A stretch of 64,000 bases of DNA from Nocardia panacis (GCF_003598715.1 NZ_QZFU01000019.1:248001-312000), one strand, 5' to 3'. Shown: positions 39,391 to 48,737, numbered from the stretch's first letter. The notes: generated by a model not told the origin, from the letters alone. Program-made: numbers and translations.

Positions 39391-40923
39391 CTATGAATAC
39401 GGTTGGCAGAGGGCTGGGTTGGGGAGGTCGGCGCAGGGGAGGGCGGTGGCGCTGCGGATCACGTCCTTGCCTGCCTGGTCGGTGAGGTAGCGGAGGAAGG
39501 CGGTGGCGAGGGTCTCGGCGGGGAGATCACCGTTGGTGTAGGCGTATTCGACGCCCCAGAAGGGGTAGGTCTTGTCGAGAACGGATTCGCGGGTTGCGGT
39601 GTGGCCTTCGATGGTGAGGGGGACGATGCCGGAAGTTTTCGCGGCATCGGCGGATTCGGCGTAGCCGATGGCGCCGGGGGTCTCGGCGACGGCTTTGAGC
39701 ATGTCCTTGGTGAGGGCGGTGTCGCAGTGGGTCGGGCTCGGCGGGGCGGTGTAGCGGACCTCGCGGCAGGTGGCGGCGGGGTAGACGGGTTGGGGTTCGG
39801 TGAGCAGACGGTGCTCGAAGGTGTCGCGGGTGCCGGACCCGTGGGTGCGATTCACCAGGCGCACCGGCAGATCCGCGCCGCCGACCTGATTCCAGTTGGC
39901 GATACGGCCCGCGTACAGATCGCGGATTTGGGCCAGGGTCAGGTCGTGCACACCCACATCCTTGTGCGCGATCATGGTGAACAGCGAGGTGGCCAACGGC
40001 CTGGCCCGCAGCGACGGATAGCCGACACCCTTCGCGCCATCGGTAACGGCGACGAGTCCGGGATTGTTCTTCCCCTCCTCGTCGAGCCTGCCGAGTCCGG
40101 GATCGCTGCCCTCCATGGCGAAGGCGAATTCGCTACCGCTGCAAAGCTTCCGGTAGGAGTCGGCAGCCTGCCGGACAACAGGCTCGAACGCGGTGGAACC
40201 GACCACGGTGAGTTTGCCCGCCGCGCAGTCGAGCGGTTCGCGCGACGGCGCGGTGTCGAATCGCCCGACCGCGTACTGCACCGCGATCACCACGGCGAGA
40301 AATGCGATGAGCCCCACGGTGAATCGGGAAACGCCGGTGCGACTCGCGGTCTCGCTGAGCCGACCGCCCCGGATCCGGCCTCGGATTTGCGGGGCCGGAT
40401 ATTCGCCGACACCGACGGAACGCTGCAGGATAGCCAGAATCTTGTAGTGGTCACCGCGATTGAGCTGCACCCTGGGCAGATCGATGACACCGGTATGCCC
40501 GGCCTCCTCGCGCACCGCGATACCCGAACCGAGATCGAGGAATTCGCCGAGTCCCGAATCGCTGAGCTCGGTCACCGCCATACCGATGACCTTGCGCTGC
40601 GGGAATTGCAGGTGCAGGCCGACGCGCGAATTCTCCGGCACCGCATAGTCGCCGGGATCGATGGTGGTGACACCGCTGTTCTCTATCCGGACCAACACGA
40701 CCGAAAGGTCTTTCAGCTCCGGACTTCTCCCGTCATCGGACGGGCGCAACTGCGGCAGCACGCCGGGGAACACCGACTCGATCTCACCGGTGACCGGTGT
40801 GTCCATCTGCACCCGGTATCCGAGTCGACGCCGCCCGACCAGGACGAATTCCCAGGTGAAGGCGATGATCGGCACCGCGATACCGATGAGCGCCAACAGA
40901 ATTTCGATCGGAGATCCGCCCAC
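39391..40923 (-). CDS. Membrane-bound PstS-like substrate-binding protein
   Basis: The protein is 510 aa from a GTG preceded by GGGGAG. An N-terminal membrane segment (EILLALIGIAVPIIAFTWEF) leads to a domain of about 170 residues without assignment. A second membrane segment (FTVGLIAFLAVVIAVQYAVG, about 200-220) leads to a PstS-like phosphate/ion-binding domain (LTVVGSTAFEPVVRQAADSY, VNRTHGSGTRDTFEHRLLTE, TPGAIGYAESAD). No transporter genes are adjacent. The TM-domain-TM-PstS layout is unlike lipoprotein PstS and suggests a sensor or scaffold. Confidence 0.8.
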   Translation of the reverse strand: MGGSPIEILLALIGIAVPIIAFTWEFVLVGRRRLGYRVQMDTPVTGEIESVFPGVLPQLRPSDDGRSPELKDLSVVLVRIENSGVTTIDPGDYAVPENSRVGLHLQFPQRKVIGMAVTELSDSGLGEFLDLGSGIAVREEAGHTGVIDLPRVQLNRGDHYKILAILQRSVGVGEYPAPQIRGRIRGGRLSETASRTGVSRFTVGLIAFLAVVIAVQYAVGRFDTAPSREPLDCAAGKLTVVGSTAFEPVVRQAADSYRKLCSGSEFAFAMEGSDPGLGRLDEEGKNNPGLVAVTDGAKGVGYPSLRARPLATSLFTMIAHKDVGVHDLTLAQIRDLYAGRIANWNQVGGADLPVRLVNRTHGSGTRDTFEHRLLTEPQPVYPAATCREVRYTAPPSPTHCDTALTKDMLKAVAETPGAIGYAESADAAKTSGIVPLTIEGHTATRESVLDKTYPFWGVEYAYTNGDLPAETLATAFLRYLTDQAGKDVIRSATALPCADLPNPALCQPYS

Positions 40924-41017
40924 CGGTTGTCTGCTCCCCAACGTTGTGCCGCGGCAACCGCATTCGCGTTCGCCTGTTCGGGCAACAAGGTAGCGTGCGC
41001 GCGACGGCGACGCCAGA

Positions 41018-42073
41018 TCAGGTCGGGTCGCGGGTCCAGGTCAGCAGTTCGTCCAGCGGTTTGGTGTTGATGATCCGGACCGGCGGGACACCGTTCGCGA
41101 CGGCCCGCGCACAACCGTAGCCGAGGAAATCGAGCTGCCCTGGTGCGTGCGCGTCGGTGTCGATGGCGAATTCGCAGCCCATCTCGACGGCCAGTCTCAG
41201 CAGCCGCGAAGGCGGGTCGCGGCGTTCGGGCCTGCTGTTGATCTCGACGGCGGTGCCGTAGCGGCGGCACGCCTCGAAGACCACTTCGGCGTCGAATTGC
41301 GATGGCGGCCGAGTGCCCCGCTCCCCCTCCACCAGTCGGCCGGTGCAGTGGCCGAGCACATCGACATTCGGGTCCGCGACGGCGTCGACCATGCGCCGGG
41401 TCATGGTCGCGCTGTCGGCGCGCAGGTGCGAATGGACGCTGGCGACGACGATATCGAGTTCGGCGAGCAGGTCGGCCCGCTGATCGAGCGCACCGTCATC
41501 GAGGATGTCGACCTCGATCCCCGTCAGCACCCGAAACGGGGCGAGCCGCTCGTTGAGTTCGGCCACCACGTCGAGTTGGCGACGCAGGCGATCGGCCGAA
41601 AGCCCGTTCGCCACTTTGAGCCTCGGGGAATGGTCGGTGAGCGCGCAGTATTCGTGTCCGAGCGCGGCGGCCACGCCCATCATCTCCGCGATCGGACTGC
41701 CGCCGTCGGACCAGTCGGAATGGGTGTGCAGATCGCCGCGCAGCAAGGCGCGCAACGGTTTCCCCTCCGGGCCGATCGGTCGCGCTTCGAGGCGCAACTC
41801 GCGCAGATAGTCCGGGATCACCCCGGAGCCGGCCTGCGCGATGACGGCCGCCGTCTTCGGCCCGATACCGGGCAACTCCTGCCAGTTGCCCGATTCCCGG
41901 TGCGCGGCAAGGTCTTCCGGCGACAGCTCGGCGACGATCTCGGCGGCCCTGCGGTAGGCACGCACCCGGTGGGTCTGTGCCCGGCCGCGTTCGAGCCAGA
42001 ACCCGATCTCGCGCAACGCCTCGACCGGACCCGGCGCGGCCGGTTCCGATGCGGTCGAGTCCTGTTGCGCCAC
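41018..42073 (-). CDS. PHP-domain metal-dependent phosphoesterase (PolX C-terminal type)
   Basis: The protein is 351 aa with a GTG start six bases after the upstream stop. Helix-hairpin-helix residues are at about 60-85 (WQELPGIGPKTAAVIAQAGS). The PHP domain follows with the metal motifs LLRGDLHTHSDWSDGG (HxH), ALTDHSPRLKVANGLS, TGIEVDILDDGALD, VASVHSH, LGHCTG and FAIDTDAHAPGQLDFL. PHP proteins hydrolyse phosphoesters, in PolX as a nuclease. The polymerase domain of full PolX is absent. Confidence 0.88.
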   Translation of the reverse strand: MAQQDSTASEPAAPGPVEALREIGFWLERGRAQTHRVRAYRRAAEIVAELSPEDLAAHRESGNWQELPGIGPKTAAVIAQAGSGVIPDYLRELRLEARPIGPEGKPLRALLRGDLHTHSDWSDGGSPIAEMMGVAAALGHEYCALTDHSPRLKVANGLSADRLRRQLDVVAELNERLAPFRVLTGIEVDILDDGALDQRADLLAELDIVVASVHSHLRADSATMTRRMVDAVADPNVDVLGHCTGRLVEGERGTRPPSQFDAEVVFEACRRYGTAVEINSRPERRDPPSRLLRLAVEMGCEFAIDTDAHAPGQLDFLGYGCARAVANGVPPVRIINTKPLDELLTWTRDPT

Positions 42074-42078
42074 AGTGG

Positions 42079-42660
42079 TTATCGAATCCGGCTGTATTTC
42101 ACGAACGCGACACCGTCCTCGAAGACCCGACTGGTGAGCACCCGGAAGCAGGCGGCTTCGGGTAGCCGCGGGCCGGCCCCGAACAGCGGCCGACCGCGAC
42201 CGAGCACGATCGGATACAGCTTCAGATAGATCTGATCGATCTCGGGCAGCAGCACCTGCGCGAGTTCGCCGCCGCCGCACAGCCAGATCCCCAACCCTTT
42301 GTCGCGCTTGAGTTCCCGCACCCGCTGCAGCGGGTCGGACGCGATCAGCTCGACGGCCGGATCCGGACTCTCGGGCAGGGTGGTGGACACCACGAACTGT
42401 CGCAGATGCGCGTACGGGCTCGAGGTTCCGGTCCGCACCCCGAAGTCGTGGGTTTTGCGGCCCATCAGCACCGTGTCGAAGGTGGCATTGGTCTTGTCGA
42501 TACCGAGTGCCTCGCGCACCTTCGTCGGCAGGGTCTCCGGGTACTGCGCGGTGATCGCCGGTCCGTGATCGCCACCGACCGGGAAGAAATCGACCGATCC
42601 CTGCTCGGTGGCGATGAAACCGTCGATCGTGGATGCGACGTAGTACGTGAGCTTGCGCAT
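42079..42660 (-). CDS. Dihydrofolate-reductase-fold (RibD C-terminal like) protein
   Basis: The protein is 193 aa. It has LTYYVASTIDGFIATEQGSV, DTVLMGRKTHDFGV, DKGLGIWLCGGGELAQVLLP and YLKLYPIVLGRGRPLF. This is the DfrA/RibD_C family of NADPH reductases common in actinomycetes and not the folate enzyme itself. It is likely co-transcribed with the PHP gene. It lies directly downstream of the displaced mutM end and marks the outer edge of the mutM island. Confidence 0.88.
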   Translation of the reverse strand: MRKLTYYVASTIDGFIATEQGSVDFFPVGGDHGPAITAQYPETLPTKVREALGIDKTNATFDTVLMGRKTHDFGVRTGTSSPYAHLRQFVVSTTLPESPDPAVELIASDPLQRVRELKRDKGLGIWLCGGGELAQVLLPEIDQIYLKLYPIVLGRGRPLFGAGPRLPEAACFRVLTSRVFEDGVAFVKYSRIR

Positions 42661-42725
42661 GTGTCCTTCCTCCACGGCCGGGTGTGACATTCCGGACCGC
42701 CTGAGGAAAACGGTAGCCGCGCTAC

Positions 42726-43061
42726 TCAACTATGGGTAGGAGGCGGTTGGCACTTGGGGCAGGAGTATGAGGAGCGGTTCATGAACTTTTCGCGGCGGAT
42801 CGGCGCGCCGCAGCGGCGACACGGCTCGTCTTCGCGGCCGTACACGGCGAGGGAGCGTTCGAAGTAACCGGATTCGCCGTTCACATTCACATACAGCGAA
42901 TCGAAGGATGTTCCGCCCGCCGCCAGGGCCGAACCCATGACCGAGCCGACCTGGTCGAGTAGTTCCCGCACTGCCGGCTTGGTCAGCGCTGATGCCTGCC
43001 GATTCCCGTGAATCCGGGCGCCCCACAGCGATTCGTCGGCATAGATATTGCCGACGCCAGT
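42726..43061 (-). pseudogene. Displaced mutM 3' fragment A
   Basis: Reads [20 protein letters not shown] through [20 protein letters not shown] and the zinc finger [20 protein letters not shown] to a stop at 42726. That corresponds to about the last 110 codons of formamidopyrimidine-DNA glycosylase, without any 5' part. It starts within four bases after the stop of a protein-kinase gene. Because conserved chromosomal genes follow it, this is probably the original 3' end of the resident mutM. Confidence 0.88.
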
Positions 43062-43064
43062 TGA

Positions 43065-43964
43065 TCAGGCATTCCCGCCGGCAGTTGACGACAATGCGCT
43101 GACATACAGGTGGACGGGGTCTGCGGACAGATCACGGTCGATCCAGCTGGGAAGATCGGAAAGTTCACGGATCCAGGGAACCAGCGCACGATGAGTAGCT
43201 GGAGCGGAGGGCCGTTGCGCCGGGTCGTTGGATAGCAGCCGTTGGATAAGTATCTCCAGCTCCGCCGGTACGCCAGGCATGGATTCGGGTGCCGCGGAGT
43301 TGCCGTATCCGGCCTCGCCGGGGCCGTAGGCGAACGGTGTGGATCCGGTGAGCAGTTCGTACAGCAGCACGCCGATCGCGAAGACATCGCTGGCCGGGCT
43401 CGCGGGTGCGGCCTCCCACAGCTCGGGCGCCATGTAGTTCAGCGAGAGCGGAGGGTCGCCGTGCTGGATGATCGTGGAGTACTCACCGACGGTCAACGAT
43501 GTCGCCGCGCCGAAGTCGATGAGTTTGACTGTCCCGTTCGGGGCCAGGACGAGGTTCTCCGGTTTGATGTCGCGATGGATCAGATCCACCGAGTGAGCGG
43601 CTGTGAGGACCGCGCAGACCTGCGCGGCGATGGATGCCGCCCAGCCCACCGGAAGTCCGCGGCATTCGCCCAGGAGGGCGCCGACGGTGTGCCCCTGTGC
43701 CAACTCCATGATCAGGAACAGCTCGCCCGAGTCGTCTTCGCCGTAGTCGAAGACCGCCGGTACGCCGGGATGGTGCAGCCGGGCGGTGATCCGGGCCTCC
43801 CGGCGGAAACGGCGGCGAGCGTCGGAATCCGTCGTGAATTCCGGCGTCACCAGCTTGATCGCCACCTCTCGGTTGAGACGAGTGTCGGTGCCGCGCCACA
43901 CTTCTCCCATGCCACCGTGGCCGATCGGGAAGGTGATGCGGTAGCGGCTGGCCAGGGTCCTCAT
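43065..43964 (-). CDS. Serine/threonine protein kinase (kinase domain only)
   Basis: The protein is 299 aa. The Gly-rich loop is IGHGGMGEVWRGTDTRLN, with Lys37 in AIKLV, HRDIKPENLVL (130-140), DFG (150-152) and the APE region NYMAPELWE. There is no membrane segment and no extracellular PASTA domain, unlike housekeeping PknB. Its ATG overlaps the stop of the helicase remnant (ATGA), showing that helicase and kinase were one operon. It ends right at the mutM fragment junction. Confidence 0.88.
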   Translation of the reverse strand: MRTLASRYRITFPIGHGGMGEVWRGTDTRLNREVAIKLVTPEFTTDSDARRRFRREARITARLHHPGVPAVFDYGEDDSGELFLIMELAQGHTVGALLGECRGLPVGWAASIAAQVCAVLTAAHSVDLIHRDIKPENLVLAPNGTVKLIDFGAATSLTVGEYSTIIQHGDPPLSLNYMAPELWEAAPASPASDVFAIGVLLYELLTGSTPFAYGPGEAGYGNSAAPESMPGVPAELEILIQRLLSNDPAQRPSAPATHRALVPWIRELSDLPSWIDRDLSADPVHLYVSALSSTAGGNA

Positions 43965-44557
43965 GACAGGAATCTGCTCTTGCGCCCGTGCCAGCTGATG
44001 ACGAGGTTGTCGCGGGTCCTGGTCGCGGCGACGAACAGCAGCGAGCGGGCCTGCTTCATTTCCAAGCGGTACCGTGCCGGATCGGTGTTCTTCAGCGCGA
44101 GCACATGAGTGCTGGGTAGCAGACCTTCGGCGACGCCGGCGAGGATCATCCGCTGGTACTCCAGGCCCTTGAATCTGTGCATCGTGCCGATATGCACCGG
44201 CGCCTCGGCGTCGCGGGGGCCGTCCGCGCCGATTACCGTAACCCTCATCCCGGTCTGGGCCAGGTGTTGCTCGACGGCGTCGATCATCCACCGCTCCGGC
44301 ACCGCAACCGCGATGGATCCGCCGTGCCACTCGCTGATCTGGTCGGTGATACCGTCGAGTTCGGTCTCCCACGTGGGGTATGGCCGCGACCGAGGGGGGT
44401 TGCCGCGCAGTACGGAGCGATAGCCGGTCAGGTCGTCGCTTCCCTCGTCGAGGTCGTCCCATTCTTCCTCACCGAGCAGACCCGCTGCCACACTGAGGAT
44501 TTCGTGGGTGGTCCGGTAGCTCAGGGTCAGTTTCGCCGATCGACCGCGGATGTTGAT
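43961..44557 (-). pseudogene. C-terminal remnant of a UvrD-like superfamily 1 helicase
   Basis: The open frame reads LGINIRGRSAKLTLSYRTTH (helicase motif IV region), then APVHIGTMHRFKGLEYQRMI (motif V) and QARSLLFVAATRTRDNLVIS (motif VI). Motifs I-III and some 400 N-terminal residues are missing. The homology stops at about 44557, just before the start of a divergent gene. This points to a deletion or rearrangement joining two loci. Confidence 0.85.
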
Positions 44558-44568
44558 GCCGAGGAGAA

Positions 44569-46470
44569 ATGACAGTCACGAGCACGCCGAACGACGGCGG
44601 AAATGGTCCCGATCTGCCCGGCCGTCTCCCGTGGGAGGATCTACGGCCGTTCATGTCACTGCTGGTGTTGCAGGCGGCGGGAGACGACGTCGATGCCGGA
44701 TTCACCGCGCTCGAGCAGTTCCTGCTACCCGGGATGCATCGCAGGGGCGTCGACAGCCGGTTGATCGCCCGCAGCGCCTGGGTGCCGGGTGAGGAGATTT
44801 CGCCGGAGCTGGCCGAGGCGTTAACGGCAGCCGGGGTCGACCGGATGGCGGGGTTCGCGGTCGAGGAGAACCGCGCGGCCGGATGGTTGTGCAGCGACTC
44901 CGTCCTGCTGTCGGACTGTGTGGGCGCGGAATTTCCGCTAGCCGTTCTCCTGCGAGTGGGCAGATTCGCGGTGCTGCACGCGTGCCGGTCCGATATGGAA
45001 CGGCTGAAGAGCTGGTTGCGACAGCCGCTGTGTCGATGGCGGCGAATTCCGGCAAACGTGCTGGAAAACGCGCTGCTTCAGGGTGAAATCAAGGGCCTGT
45101 GGCTGTATGGCGTAGATCGGCCACGCAGAAATAAAGCGGACTCGAAGATCATCAGCGGAATAAGCCTGGGCGAAGCTCTCGATCCGGTGGCCGATGCCAC
45201 GTACGCGCTCGGGTCCGGGCGGGCGGCGCTGGCAGACGACCCGGACCGGATCGCCTTGAAAGGCAAGATCGGAACGACGCCGCGGAACTCGCGAGTCTGG
45301 TCGTCTCGCCGATTGGAATTCGCCGACTTCGTGCAGGCGGTCGGCGAGCTGGTACGGATGATCGAGAAGCAGATGGCGAATGGTTCGACCGGTTCCTCGG
45401 TGCTGTCGCGGCTGGCCCAGCCGGTTGCGGACACCACAGGAATCTACGGCGCCTTCGAGATGGTTCCAGCCCTCGACGAGCCCCCCGACGCCGCAGAACC
45501 GGACCGCGGAAACGCTGCTGCCGCCGCAGCGCTCGAGTATGCGGCCTTCGTGGTCATCGGGCGCCCGGATACAGTCGATTTCATTGTCGAGACGGGTGTC
45601 GATGGGACGATCGGTGGCTCGTTGACGGTGTCCCCGCGGCAGGAAGGAGACAGGTACACGCTGGCGGTCGGGTACGTGCCCGGAGTGCAGCCGATCAGGG
45701 AGGATCTCGTCATCCCGGTGAAGAATGCGCTCCACAACAGCGGGCTCGTGCGCGTGTACTACCGGTCGGGACACATGTTCTTCGACGGCAACTTCTACAA
45801 GCACGAGATTCCGGACGTGCACTTCCCGAAATGGGAGTGGGGTGACTTCGACGGCTATCTGATTGATCGTGAGAAACCCGACACCCGGAAGCGTCAGGAA
45901 ATACACGACAGAATCGGACAGGGGGACAGGTCGCTGTTTACCTGGGTTTCCCGGAATTTCGCTGATGGGTGGCTGACCTGCGACGATGGATCGCGAGAGG
46001 CCGCCGACTTCATCCATATCGATAACAACGGCAGGCTTCGACTGATACACATCAAGGGCGCCGAGAATGCGAGTCCGCGCCGGGGCATCGCGGTTACCCC
46101 ATACGAAGTTGTGGTCAGCCAGGCCCTCAAGAACCTGATCTATACCGACGTCGAACGGCTGCGCCGACACCTCGAACATCCCGGCGTCGAGCGCCCAGCG
46201 ACGTGGAATAACGGTGTGCGTGCCGACGACCGGTCGGAGTTGCTGGACATGCTCGACAGCCGCCGCCCGACAGATGGTTTCGAGATCGTCATCGTCCAGC
46301 CGCACCTTAGCCGGGCACGGTACGACGCCCATGTGGGGTTGCCGTGCGATGCCAGCGCCGCCGACGACACCTTCCGGCTTCGCCTGCTGGAACGCCTCCT
46401 GCACCACGCGCGCCGGGATGCGATCAACGGCGTGTGTGAGGAACTTGTAGTCATCGCCAGCGCTGGGTGA
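44569..46470 (+). CDS. Large protein with a C-terminal PD-(D/E)XK-like nuclease motif
   Basis: The protein is 633 aa with no overall family recognised. Near the C-terminus, SREAADFIHIDNNG (475-488) and LRLIHIKGAENASPRRG give E477, D480 and H494-x-K496, the pattern of a restriction-endonuclease-like core. AVTPYEVVVSQALKNLIYTD follows. The N-terminal 450 residues contain GEALDPVADATYALGSGRAA and VSRNFADGWLTCDDG but no ATPase motif. It is divergent from the helicase remnant and lies in the mutM island, so a defence or mobile-element role is plausible. Confidence 0.65.
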   Translation: MTVTSTPNDGGNGPDLPGRLPWEDLRPFMSLLVLQAAGDDVDAGFTALEQFLLPGMHRRGVDSRLIARSAWVPGEEISPELAEALTAAGVDRMAGFAVEENRAAGWLCSDSVLLSDCVGAEFPLAVLLRVGRFAVLHACRSDMERLKSWLRQPLCRWRRIPANVLENALLQGEIKGLWLYGVDRPRRNKADSKIISGISLGEALDPVADATYALGSGRAALADDPDRIALKGKIGTTPRNSRVWSSRRLEFADFVQAVGELVRMIEKQMANGSTGSSVLSRLAQPVADTTGIYGAFEMVPALDEPPDAAEPDRGNAAAAAALEYAAFVVIGRPDTVDFIVETGVDGTIGGSLTVSPRQEGDRYTLAVGYVPGVQPIREDLVIPVKNALHNSGLVRVYYRSGHMFFDGNFYKHEIPDVHFPKWEWGDFDGYLIDREKPDTRKRQEIHDRIGQGDRSLFTWVSRNFADGWLTCDDGSREAADFIHIDNNGRLRLIHIKGAENASPRRGIAVTPYEVVVSQALKNLIYTDVERLRRHLEHPGVERPATWNNGVRADDRSELLDMLDSRRPTDGFEIVIVQPHLSRARYDAHVGLPCDASAADDTFRLRLLERLLHHARRDAINGVCEELVVIASAG

Positions 46471-46786
46471 TCGTTCGTACGGTATCGGAACCGGCTACCG
46501 GAGCAGAGTCGAGCGCTCGCTGTCTGGGCCGACGCCGATCGGGGGCGCGGCCAGCTGCACACGACGGGGACGGACTACTGGGCCAGGCTCCGATCGAGTC
46601 AGGAATGGTCGAATGGCGAGTGCGAAGGATGTGCGTGGGCCGGTGGTGGTTGCCGGGTCGTGGGGCCAAGTCGCGCCACCGTCAGTGCTCGGCTCTGCTC
46701 CGCTTCGGCCGAAGTTCACGGCCGAGTTGGCGGGTTGCTCAGTCGGACCGCGCAAGCTATTGGGGACGAGTATTGGCACGCCCGCC
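46471..46786. other. Intergenic stretch
   Basis: No gene, terminator or repeat recognised. A frame from 46613 (MASAKDVRGPVVVAGSWGQV) is open but resembles nothing known. Confidence 0.3.
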
Positions 46787-47086
46787 TCAGGGTTGTCGAT
46801 AGATATCGTGTGTCCCCACTCGGCGGATGAGTACCGCCCGGATTTCTATTGCGCCGGAGTCTGTGTACTGCCATGTTATCCGGCCGTCAGGCGCCCAGCG
46901 GGCCTCCCAGATATCGCCGGGAACCCCCTGCATCTTCTTGAAGCCCAGACCTCGTGGGAATATGCCGTTTTCCCATGCCGGAATCAGCTTGGACCGCATC
47001 GCCGCCGTGAACTGGCGTTGCTGTTGTCCGGTCAGCTTTTTCATGTCGCGCTGAGCTGGTTCCGTGAACGAGATGACGACCTTCAT
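46787..47086 (-). CDS. RelE-like toxin
   Basis: The protein is 99 aa. It contains VVISFTEPAQRDMKKLTGQQ, LGFKKMQGVPGDIWEARWAP and RITWQYTDSGAIEIRAVLIR, the ParE/RelE small-toxin fold. Translation is coupled to the upstream antitoxin (four-base overlap). Confidence 0.78.
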   Translation of the reverse strand: MKVVISFTEPAQRDMKKLTGQQQRQFTAAMRSKLIPAWENGIFPRGLGFKKMQGVPGDIWEARWAPDGRITWQYTDSGAIEIRAVLIRRVGTHDIYRQP

Positions 47087-47397
47087 TCGTCGTCGGCCTC
47101 CAGGCCGAGATCACGGAACATCGCCTCGACATCAGCGGCAGAACCGAGCTCGTATCGTATGACTCGACCTGAGGCGATCGCCTCATCGGCCTCTCGTTCC
47201 TTGGCCTGCCACTCGTCGGTCCAGAACCACGCCTGCGACGTATCGATCAGCCGCTGCCCGACGACTGTCACGCTGCCATCGTCTTCGACCACCCATCGCA
47301 GCTGATCACCCTCCTCGACATGCAGTGCTCGACGTACGGCCTCTGGAACTGTGCTCTGGCTCTTGGAGCGAAGCGGAGTCGTCACTTCTATCGTCAT
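47083..47397 (-). CDS. AbrB/MazE-type antitoxin
   Basis: The protein is 104 aa. The N-terminal swapped-hairpin AbrB domain is TPLRSKSQSTVPEAVRRALH, VEEGDQLRWVVEDDGSVTVV. A C-terminal acidic helical tail (DVEAMFRDLGLEADDE) likely binds the toxin. AbrB antitoxins pair with RelE-like toxins in several phyla. Confidence 0.8.
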   Translation of the reverse strand: MTIEVTTPLRSKSQSTVPEAVRRALHVEEGDQLRWVVEDDGSVTVVGQRLIDTSQAWFWTDEWQAKEREADEAIASGRVIRYELGSAADVEAMFRDLGLEADDE

Positions 47398-47623
47398 CAG
47401 CTACCGCCTAGCGGATATTCCAACTTTCCAACTATCCATCAGCGTAGCATCGACTGCTGTTGCCACTCACCTCGACCTGGACACCGAGCGGTTTTACGCC
47501 GAGGTGAAGAAGGCTGTCGACCCGGATGCTTTCTTTCGCTGCCCCAGGTGGTCGGCTCCTGCACCCGCGAACACCTCATCGCCGTCTATACCCGCAGTGC
47601 CGCAACCGGATCGATCCGTTTGG

Positions 47624-47950
47624 CTACCGCCTGGGTCTTGGCTGGCAGCGCAGGCACGAATACGACAAGCGGTTCATGAACTTCTCCCGCCGGATCGGCG
47701 CACCGCAGCGGCGGCACGATTCGTCCTCGCGGCCGTAGGCGTCCAGCGAACGCTCGAAATATCCCGATTGGCCGTTGACGTACAGCGCGTCGAAGGAAGT
47801 CCCGCCCGCGCGCAGCGCCTCCGACATCACCGTCTGCACCTCGCTCAGCAGTACCCGCAGGGCCGGGCGGGTGAGCTTGGCGGCAATGCGCTCACCGTGG
47901 TTCCGCGCGCGCCACAGTGCCTCGTCGGCATAGATGTTGCCGATACCGGT
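47624..47950 (-). pseudogene. Displaced mutM 3' fragment B
   Basis: Reads [20 protein letters not shown] through [20 protein letters not shown] (two residues shorter than the intact gene, so NV is deleted) to CQPRPRR and a stop at 47624, the same C-terminus as the intact mutM. No 5' part. The bases just upstream (47951-47992) match those upstream of fragment C. The 226 bp between this stop and the AbrB gene hold no recognised gene. Confidence 0.88.
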
Positions 47951-47992
47951 CGGCATCGAATTAGTGCACCGTGGCTGACCTGGGCTAATAAC
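47951..47992. repeat. Conserved junction sequence next to mutM fragment B
   Basis: About 42 bp (starting cggcatcgaat and including gctgacctggg, then taata) match 49113-49154 at roughly four of five positions, but not the bases upstream of intact mutM or fragment A. This is the expected signature of a mobile-element end. Confidence 0.7.
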
Positions 47993-48005
47993 TCGAGTCC
48001 GGAGC

Positions 48006-48464
48006 TCACACGTGTCTGAACTCAACTGCGAGGGGACGCCCTTCGGATGCGGCGGCGCACAGCTTGGGGATGTGCGAAGCGTCACTGGACACCACGCGGG
48101 CTTGATCCGGGGAGGTGGCCGCTGTCGCGACGACGAGGGCGTCCACGACCGAGCGATGTCCGTCCAGCCCTGCGGCATCAAGCAGATCCCGCGCATGCTC
48201 GGCGATCTCCTCCGACACCGGGACTCTGATCAACCTCGAGCTCCACCACAGCAAGCGTTGACCTGCTTGGCCGGCTCGGCGTTGTTCGGCTAGCGTCACC
48301 ACGCTCAGGCCGACCATGAAACCCGCTTGTTCGTATGCCTTGAGCAGGCCGACAAGTTGTCTTTTGTCCGGGTGATGATCTGGCTCGCCGAGCAGCGACA
48401 TAGCTTGCGCGTCGAGGACGACCGCCGGCCCGGAGAAGGAGGTCACGGCACTTCTGCGGCTCAC
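48006..48464 (-). CDS. VapC-like PIN-domain toxin
   Basis: The protein is 152 aa. PIN acidic residues: Asp in [13 protein letters not shown], Glu in [12 protein letters not shown], Asp in [15 protein letters not shown] and Asp in [13 protein letters not shown]. These endoribonucleases cut tRNA or rRNA. Its start overlaps the stop of the antitoxin gene. Confidence 0.85.
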   Translation of the reverse strand: MSRRSAVTSFSGPAVVLDAQAMSLLGEPDHHPDKRQLVGLLKAYEQAGFMVGLSVVTLAEQRRAGQAGQRLLWWSSRLIRVPVSEEIAEHARDLLDAAGLDGHRSVVDALVVATAATSPDQARVVSSDASHIPKLCAAASEGRPLAVEFRHV

Positions 48465-48706
48465 AACCCGCCTACTCGGCGCACGATCGCCTCCATCTCG
48501 TCCGGCGTGATCACCCCGGCGGTCCGCTCATATTCTTCGATTGCCCGGCGCAGCCGAGTGCGAGCGACCCACTGCGCGAGGGCCTCGTCCGTCGCGGCCG
48601 AGAATCCGCGCCGGCCTGCGAGATCTTCGACCTCCGAAATGAGGCTCCGCCGCAGTGTTACGGACTTCTTGTCGGTGTAGTCGTCGCTCGGCAAAGGCAT
48701 AGCCAT
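48461..48706 (-). CDS. VapB-like (ribbon-helix-helix) antitoxin
   Basis: The protein is 81 aa. [20 protein letters not shown] is a ribbon-helix-helix start, followed by a helix ([20 protein letters not shown]) and a toxin-binding tail ([15 protein letters not shown]). Start at MAMPLP or MPLP. A 13-bp palindrome lies 18 bases upstream. Confidence 0.8.
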   Translation of the reverse strand: MAMPLPSDDYTDKKSVTLRRSLISEVEDLAGRRGFSAATDEALAQWVARTRLRRAIEEYERTAGVITPDEMEAIVRRVGGL

Positions 48707-48724
48707 GGCGTAATTGTAGTACTT

Positions 48725-48737
48725 GAAGTAATACTTC
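48725..48737. promoter_or_regulatory. Candidate vapBC operator
   Basis: Palindrome GAAGTA-A-TACTTC directly ahead of the antitoxin start, next to a partial copy (TACTTGAAGTA). It fits autoregulation by a ribbon-helix-helix antitoxin. Confidence 0.55.

Noticed and set aside
47398..47623. Remnant of an oxidoreductase gene (HLDLDTERFYAEVKKAVDPD)
   Set aside because: The resemblance covers about 25 residues only, with no continuation in any frame.
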